Below are positions 5,801-9,599 of a stretch of 9,599 bases of DNA, piece by piece. The notes beneath the pieces were generated by a model, which was given only the letters and a program-made list of their open reading frames with translations, was not told the DNA's origin and made no database searches. The position numbers were made by a program, and so were the translations under genes. The first letter of the stretch is position 1; each line of letters begins with the position of its first letter. Origin of the DNA: Streptomyces catenulae (GTDB lineage Bacteria; Actinomycetota; Actinomycetes; Streptomycetales; Streptomycetaceae); NCBI RefSeq assembly GCF_000718015.1, contig NZ_JODY01000064.1, positions 1-9,599 of the forward strand, written 5' to 3'.

Positions 5801-6577
5801 CTAGTCCGCCCCCCAGGCGCCCCCGCGCCCGTCCGCCGGGCGGTCGCGGTCCGACGAGTACAGGAAGCTGTCGCCGAACTGTTCCGCGGCCAGGGTGCGG
5901 CCGACGATGATGACGGCCGTGCGGACCACGCCCGCGGCCTTCACCTGGTCGGCGATGTCGGCGAGGGTGCCGCGCAGGACGAGTTCGTCGGGGCGGGAGG
6001 CGAGGGCCACCACGGCGGCGGGGCAGTCGGCGCCGTAGTGGGGCAGCAGTTCGGCGACGACCCGGTCGGTGTACCGGGCGGCGAGGTGCAGGACGAGGAG
6101 GGCGCCGCTGCGTCCCAGGGTGGCGAGGTCCTCGCCCTCGGGCATGGCGGTGGCGCGCTCGGCGACCCGGGTGAGGATCACCGTCTGGCCGACCGTCGGG
6201 ACCGTCAGCTCGCGCTTGAGGGCGGCGGACGCGGCGGCGAACGCCGGGACACCGGGCACCACCTCGTACGGCACGCCCGCCGCGTCGAGGCGGCGCATCT
6301 GCTCGGCGACGGCGCTGAAGAGGGACGGGTCGCCGGAGTGCAGCCGGGCCACGTCGTGGCCCTCCTCGTGGGCGCGGACCAGCTCCGCGGTGATGGTGTC
6401 CAGGTCGAGCCGGGCGGTGTCGATCAGCCGGGCGCCGGGCGGGCACTCGGCGAGCAGTTCGCGCGGCACCAGGCTGCCCGCGTACAGGCACACCCCGCAG
6501 GCGGCGAGGGTACGGGCACCGCGCACGGTGATCAGGTCGGCGGCGCCGGGGCCCGCGCCGATGAAGTGGACGGTCAT
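5801..6577 (-). CDS. cobM: Precorrin-4 C11-methyltransferase CobM (CbiF)
   Basis: CobM methylates C-11 of (cobalt-)precorrin-4 with S-adenosylmethionine, giving precorrin-5, in the cytosol. The 258-residue product is a full-length member of the tetrapyrrole methylase fold: VHFIGAGPGAADLITVRG (3-20), LYAGSLVP (31-38), LHSGDPSLFSA (79-89), YEVVPGVPAFAAASA (104-118), LTRVAERATAMPEGEDL (135-151) and the C-terminal VGRTL (225-229). The start is the ATG at 6577, which overlaps the cobL stop as ATGA; GAGG 4 nt before it lies inside the end of cobL, so translation is probably coupled. A short charged tail rich in Asp, Arg and Gly ends at TAG 5801-5803. It converges on cbiD across the 27-bp repeat array. 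Its product feeds the CbiD step. Confidence 0.96.
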   Translation of the reverse strand: MTVHFIGAGPGAADLITVRGARTLAACGVCLYAGSLVPRELLAECPPGARLIDTARLDLDTITAELVRAHEEGHDVARLHSGDPSLFSAVAEQMRRLDAAGVPYEVVPGVPAFAAASAALKRELTVPTVGQTVILTRVAERATAMPEGEDLATLGRSGALLVLHLAARYTDRVVAELLPHYGADCPAAVVALASRPDELVLRGTLADIADQVKAAGVVRTAVIIVGRTLAAEQFGDSFLYSSDRDRPADGRGGAWGAD

Positions 6578-8025
6578 CGTTCCTCGTTCTCCGGGGAGGT
6601 GGGGGTGGGGGCGACGGCCCCGGGGGAAGCGGGGGTGGCCTCCCCGGGGGGAGCGGATCCGGCGGTCTCCCCAAGGGTGGTCTCCCCGGGGGCGGCCCCC
6701 GAACCGGCCTCCCCCGGGAGAGCCGCCGAGACGTCGTCCCCGGGGTGCGCCGGTTTGACCGCCGCCCACTGGGTGACCGGCATCGCCTGCCGCCAGCCCG
6801 TGAAGCCGCCGACGGGCACCGCACGGGCGACGGCGAGGCGTACCAGGTCGCCGCCGTGGCGCCGGTACCACTCCGTCAGCAGCGCCTCGGACTCCAGCGT
6901 CACGGTGTTGGCGACGAGGCGGCCGCCCGGGGGCAGCGCCGCCCAGCAGGCGTCGAGCAGACCGGGGGCGGTGAGCCCGCCGCCGATGAAGACCGCGTCG
7001 GGGACCGGCAGCCCGGCCAGCGCGGCGGGCGCGGCGCCCTGCACCACCCGCAGCGCCGGGACGCCGAGGGTCTCCGCGTTCCGGGCGATACGGGCGGCGC
7101 GGACGGCGTCCCGTTCGACGGTGACGGCGCGGCAGGCGGGGTGGGCGCGCAGCCACTCGATCGCCACGGAGCCGGAGCCGCCGCCGATGTCCCAGAGGAG
7201 TTCGCCGGGCTCCGGGGCGAGCGCGGCGAGGGTCACGGCCCGTACCTGCCGCTTGGTGAGCTGCCCGTCGTGCTCGTACGCCTCGTCGGGCAGCCCGGGG
7301 ACGACCGGCAGCCGCAGCGCACCGGGGGCGCGGACGCACTCCACGGCGACGACGTTCAACGGGTCGCCGGGCGGGCGCGCCCAGGAGGCGGCGGTGCCCT
7401 CGGTCCGCGCCTCGGCGGGCCCGCCCAGCTGCTCCAGGACACGCATCCGGGACGGGCCGAAACCGCGCTCCCGCAGCACCTCGGCGATCTGCGCGGGGGT
7501 GTCCGCACCGGAGGACAGGACCAGCACCCGGCGCCCGTGGTGCAGCACCCGCGCGAGGCCCGCCACCGGGCGCCCCACCACCGAGACGACCTCGGTGTCG
7601 GCCACCGGCCAGCCGAGCCGGGCACAGGCGTACGCGACGGACGAGGGGTGCGGCAGAACCCGCAGCCGGGGCCGGGGCGCCCCGGGGGCGTCGGGGAGGG
7701 CGGCCAGCACCTCGGTGAGCGTCCGGCCGATGCCGTGGAACATCGGGTCGCCGCTGGCCAGCACAGTCAGACCGCGTCCGGCGTGGGCGGCGATCAGGCC
7801 CGGTACGGCGGGGCGCAGCGGCGACGGCCAGGTGACGCGCTCACCGGCGCACTCCGGGGGCAGCAGATCGAGCTGGCGCGCCCCGCCGAGCAGGACCCCG
7901 GCGGTGCGGAGCGCGTCGCGGGAGGCGGGGGCCAGCCCGTCCCAGCCGTCGGCGCCGATGCCGACGACGGTGAGCACGGGCGGGGCGGGTGAGGTGAGCG
8001 GTGAAGGGGGTGCCAGGGGGGTCAC
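6574..8025 (-). CDS. cobL: Precorrin-6B C5,15-methyltransferase (decarboxylating) CobL, CbiE-CbiT fusion with extended tail
   Basis: CobL methylates C-5 and C-15 of precorrin-6B and removes the C-12 acetate carboxyl, giving precorrin-8. Residues 17-215 are the CbiE-like tetrapyrrole methylase half ([51 protein letters not shown]). Residues 245-423 are the CbiT-like half with the class I methyltransferase glycine loop [16 protein letters not shown] (277-291), VTVERD (301-306) and DAVFIGGG (343-350). Both halves look intact. The GTG at 8025 was chosen because GAGG lies 9 nt before it; GTG 7977 would trim a Pro-rich leader. At 483 residues it is longer than usual (about 400-420), owing to a C-terminal low-complexity tail (424-483) with several PGE/LGE repeats. 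It overlaps cobM by 4 bp, so the pair forms an operon. Divergent from tsaD. Confidence 0.95.
   Translation of the reverse strand: MTPLAPPSPLTSPAPPVLTVVGIGADGWDGLAPASRDALRTAGVLLGGARQLDLLPPECAGERVTWPSPLRPAVPGLIAAHAGRGLTVLASGDPMFHGIGRTLTEVLAALPDAPGAPRPRLRVLPHPSSVAYACARLGWPVADTEVVSVVGRPVAGLARVLHHGRRVLVLSSGADTPAQIAEVLRERGFGPSRMRVLEQLGGPAEARTEGTAASWARPPGDPLNVVAVECVRAPGALRLPVVPGLPDEAYEHDGQLTKRQVRAVTLAALAPEPGELLWDIGGGSGSVAIEWLRAHPACRAVTVERDAVRAARIARNAETLGVPALRVVQGAAPAALAGLPVPDAVFIGGGLTAPGLLDACWAALPPGGRLVANTVTLESEALLTEWYRRHGGDLVRLAVARAVPVGGFTGWRQAMPVTQWAAVKPAHPGDDVSAALPGEAGSGAAPGETTLGETAGSAPPGEATPASPGAVAPTPTSPENEER
6600..6740. repeat. CCCCGGGG-type repeats encoding the CobL tail
   Basis: The clearest unit is a 15-bp tandem pair at 6664-6678 and 6679-6693, both beginning GGTCTCCCC. 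Further related CTCCCCGGG blocks occur on either side. The period is a multiple of three, so copy changes would keep the cobL frame and yield PGE/LGE-type residues at the protein end. Confidence 0.55.
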
Positions 8026-8077
8026 TGCCGAGTACCTCGAACCTCGGAAGCCGCCGTGCGGCCGGTGGGGAAGGGGG

Positions 8078-8111
8078 CCGGCCGGGCGGCCGGGGACGTC
8101 CCCGCACTCTA
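8078..8111 (-). promoter_or_regulatory. Possible cobL promoter with overlapping 14-bp palindromic operator
   Basis: CGGGGACGTCCCCG (8091-8104) is a perfect 14-bp palindrome. On the minus strand TAGAGT (8111-8106) fits a -10 box and precedes the palindrome by one base, so transcription would begin inside it, about 75 nt before the cobL GTG. No clear -35 is seen. CCGGCC (8078-8083) and GGCCGG (8088-8093) form another stem in the leader. A repressor binding site is plausible; no cobalamin riboswitch core was recognised. Confidence 0.35.
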
Positions 8112-8300
8112 CTGAGCGGACGCGGCGCGGGCGGCACGGGGCCGTGGCCACTACGGAGCGCCGGTAACGGCGCGCCCCGGGGAGGCCCGGTGCGAGGCCC
8201 GGCACCGGAAGCGCTCGCCCCGTACCGCCCGGGACGCCCACGCCCGTACGCCCCCGGGAGCGCCCGCCCGAAGCGCGATCAGGACGAGGGCCGGAGCCGG

Positions 8301-8403
8301 GACCAGCGCCGGGATCAGCGCGAGGCCCGGAAGCGGCGGAGCGCCTTGAACCGGGGACCAGGGCCAGGACCAGCGCGAGGCCCAGCGCCGGGCCCAGGAG
8401 CGG
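8301..8403. repeat. Degenerate direct repeats upstream of tsaD
   Basis: The 17-bp sequence starting GGATCAGCGCGAGG (8312-8328) recurs with one mismatch at 8367-8383, 55 bp later. Shorter GGACCAG/GGCCCAG blocks fill the interval, followed by GGCCC-AGCGCC-GGGCC, a 5-bp inverted repeat. The rest of 8112-8477 is very GC-rich and shows no credible gene. Confidence 0.5.
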
Positions 8404-8438
8404 CAAAGCGTCCGGCCCGGGGACAGCCCCTTATTGCC

Positions 8439-8444
8439 TACCAT
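8439..8444 (+). promoter_or_regulatory. Weak candidate -10 box for tsaD
   Basis: TACCAT fits TAnnnT and lies in the only A/T-richer island (about 8431-8460) of the cobL-tsaD intergenic region, some 50 bp before the tsaD ATG. No recognisable -35 sits 16-18 bp upstream. Confidence 0.2.
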
Positions 8445-8477
8445 GTGCAACAACAAGTACCCCGCAACACCTGCTCC

Positions 8478-8484
8478 AAGGAGG
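8478..8484 (+). promoter_or_regulatory. Strong ribosome binding site of tsaD
   Basis: AAGGAGG lies 8 nt before ATG 8493, near-ideal spacing. It settles the start against the long upstream open frame that reaches back to about 8001. Confidence 0.85.
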
Positions 8485-8492
8485 CCGCCCCC

Positions 8493-9566
8493 ATGCCCTC
8501 ACCCGTAGTGCTGGGAATTGAGTCGTCCTGCGACGAGACGGGCGCCGGACTGGTGCGGGACGGCCGCCTCCTGGGGCACGCGCTCGCGTCGAGCATGGAC
8601 GAGCACGCCCGCTTCGGCGGCGTCGTCCCGGAGATCGCGGCCCGCGCCCATGTGCACGCGCTGCTGCCCGTCGTCCACCGCGCCCTCGACGACGCGGGGC
8701 TCGCGATGGCGGACATCGGGGCGGTCGCGGTGACCACCGGGCCGGGGCTCTCCGGCGCGCTCCAGGTGGGGCTGGCCGGGGCGAAGAGCCTCGCGTACGC
8801 GCTCGGGGTGCCGCTGCACGGCGTGCACCACCTGGCGGGGCACGTCGCGGCCGACACCCTGGAGCACGGGCCGCTGCCCGACCCCTGCGTCGTCCTCATC
8901 GTCTCCGGCGGCCACACCTCGCTGCTGCTCGTCCGGGACCTGGCGCGCGATCCGATCGTCCACCTCGGGGACACCGTGGACGACGCGGCGGGCGAGTGCT
9001 TCGACAAGGTCGCGCGCGTCTTCGGACTGCCGTACCCCGGCGGGCCCGCCATCGACCGGACGGCGCGCGCGGGGGATCCGCGCGCCGTCCCCTTCCCCCG
9101 GCCGCTCACCTCCGGCGACCCGCGCACCCGTTACGCGTTCTCCTTCTCCGGGCTGAAGACCGCGGCGGCGCGCTGGGCGGAGCGGGAGCGCGCGGCGGGC
9201 CGGGAGCTGCCGCTCGCCGACGGCGCCGCCTCGCTCCAGGAGGCGGTCGCCGATGTGCTCACCCGTAAGGCGGTGGCCGCCTGCACCGCGTACGACGTCG
9301 GGACGCTGGTGGTGGTCGGCGGGGTCGCCGCCAACTCCCGGGTGCGCTCGCTCGCCGAGGAGCGGTGCGCGGCGGCCGGGATCACCCTGCGGGTGCCGCC
9401 GCTGCGGCTGTGCACGGACAACGGCGCGATGATCGCCGCCGTCGGCGACCTCCTGGTCCGCGCGGGCGCCGCACCGGCCCCGGCGGACGTCTCCATCGAC
9501 CCGTCGGCGCCCCTGGAGTACGCGGCGCTGCACCCGGTCGCGGGCGGACGGGGACGGGCGGCCTGA
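8493..9566 (+). CDS. tsaD: tRNA N6-adenosine threonylcarbamoyltransferase TsaD (Gcp/Kae1 family)
   Basis: TsaD transfers the threonylcarbamoyl group from threonylcarbamoyl-AMP to A37 of ANN-decoding tRNAs, with TsaB and TsaE as partners. The 357-residue product has the family's landmarks: [15 protein letters not shown] (7-21), [16 protein letters not shown] (38-53), the metal-binding HHLAGH with His113 and His117 four apart, [10 protein letters not shown] (136-145), [23 protein letters not shown] (163-185), FSFSGLKTA (216-224), [12 protein letters not shown] (274-285) and CTDNGAMIA with the third metal ligand Asp309. It therefore looks active. The ATG is fixed by AAGGAGG 8 nt upstream. The usual actinobacterial neighbours alr, tsaE, tsaB and rimI are not in the window; instead cobL diverges from it, so this could be a second, atypically placed copy. 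The sequence departs from the typical Streptomyces TsaD as I recall it. Confidence 0.95.
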   Translation: MPSPVVLGIESSCDETGAGLVRDGRLLGHALASSMDEHARFGGVVPEIAARAHVHALLPVVHRALDDAGLAMADIGAVAVTTGPGLSGALQVGLAGAKSLAYALGVPLHGVHHLAGHVAADTLEHGPLPDPCVVLIVSGGHTSLLLVRDLARDPIVHLGDTVDDAAGECFDKVARVFGLPYPGGPAIDRTARAGDPRAVPFPRPLTSGDPRTRYAFSFSGLKTAAARWAERERAAGRELPLADGAASLQEAVADVLTRKAVAACTAYDVGTLVVVGGVAANSRVRSLAEERCAAAGITLRVPPLRLCTDNGAMIAAVGDLLVRAGAAPAPADVSIDPSAPLEYAALHPVAGGRGRAA

Positions 9567-9599
9567 CGGGGGCGGGGCGGGACCCGCGCCCCCCCCCCC
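9567..9599 (+). terminator. GC-rich hairpin-forming sequence after tsaD, possible terminator
   Basis: Right after the TGA, GGGGCGGG is followed by CCCGCGCCCC, which can pair apart from a small GC bulge and a tight loop, ending in a run of C. There is no T-tract. The run of 11 C at the window edge could also be a sequencing-fragile homopolymer, and the structure may continue beyond the window. Confidence 0.35.

Noticed and set aside
3850..6824. Long minus-strand open frames (over 600 and 800 codons) crossing cbiD and the repeat array
   Set aside because: They are antisense to a well-supported cbiD and translate into Arg/Pro/Ala low-complexity sequence, as expected for GC-rich DNA. Only the cobM and cobL frames show family motifs.
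5357..8167. 936-codon plus-strand open frame antisense to cobM and cobL
   Set aside because: It has no family motifs, is Gly/Arg/Ala-rich, and overlaps two confidently identified genes on the other strand.
8151..8456. 101-codon minus-strand open frame with Leu/Ala/Pro-rich middle
   Set aside because: It is explained by the GA/GC-rich direct repeats, has no good ribosome site or known domain, and lies in the tsaD leader region.
8001..8492. Upstream extension of the tsaD frame by 164 codons
   Set aside because: The extension is Gly/Arg/Pro low-complexity, and the AAGGAGG site 8 nt before ATG 8493 with the family's usual N-terminus fixes the start.

Overview
The very high G+C content, GC-rich third codon positions, GTG starts and protein families point to an actinomycete, most likely Streptomyces or a close relative. 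No 16S rRNA or other taxonomic marker is present, so this is inference.

Layout: (1) Positions 1-534 (+) hold the 3' end of a Pro/Ala-rich protein with a cysteine-rich, zinc-ribbon-like tail; its start lies outside the window. (2) cobK (554-1318, -) encodes precorrin-6A reductase. (3) Positions 1438-4070 (-) are a compact three-gene cassette, transcribed WXG100-like small protein, then a 550-residue DUF1023-type alpha/beta hydrolase with a WXG-like N-terminus, then a small lipoprotein. It is visibly less GC-rich than its surroundings and looks like a type VII (ESX)-linked accessory module lodged between cobalamin genes. (4) cbiD (about 4252-5505, +) diverges from the cassette. (5) Positions 5506-5800 separate the converging cbiD and cobM and hold a 12-G run and a six-copy 27-bp minisatellite. 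(6) cobL and cobM (8025 down to 5801, -) form a translationally coupled pair (ATGA overlap). (7) Positions 8026-8492 form a divergent region with a perfect 14-bp palindrome next to a possible cobL -10 box. (8) tsaD (8493-9566, +) is complete and is followed by a GC-rich hairpin.

CobM (C-11 methylation), CbiD (C-1 methylation with ring contraction chemistry), CobK (reduction of precorrin-6A) and CobL (C-5/C-15 methylation and decarboxylation) act one after another in the middle of corrin-ring synthesis, so this is a real pathway segment although it is split over both strands. TsaD acts in an unrelated pathway, the t6A37 modification of tRNA.

The most interesting part is the low-GC cassette: a possible secreted WXG partner plus hydrolase with a linked lipoprotein. 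The individual families are known, but the substrate, secretion status and the role of the lipoprotein are not evident from sequence. I did not find a CRISPR array, tRNA, rRNA, insertion sequence or recognisable cobalamin riboswitch.
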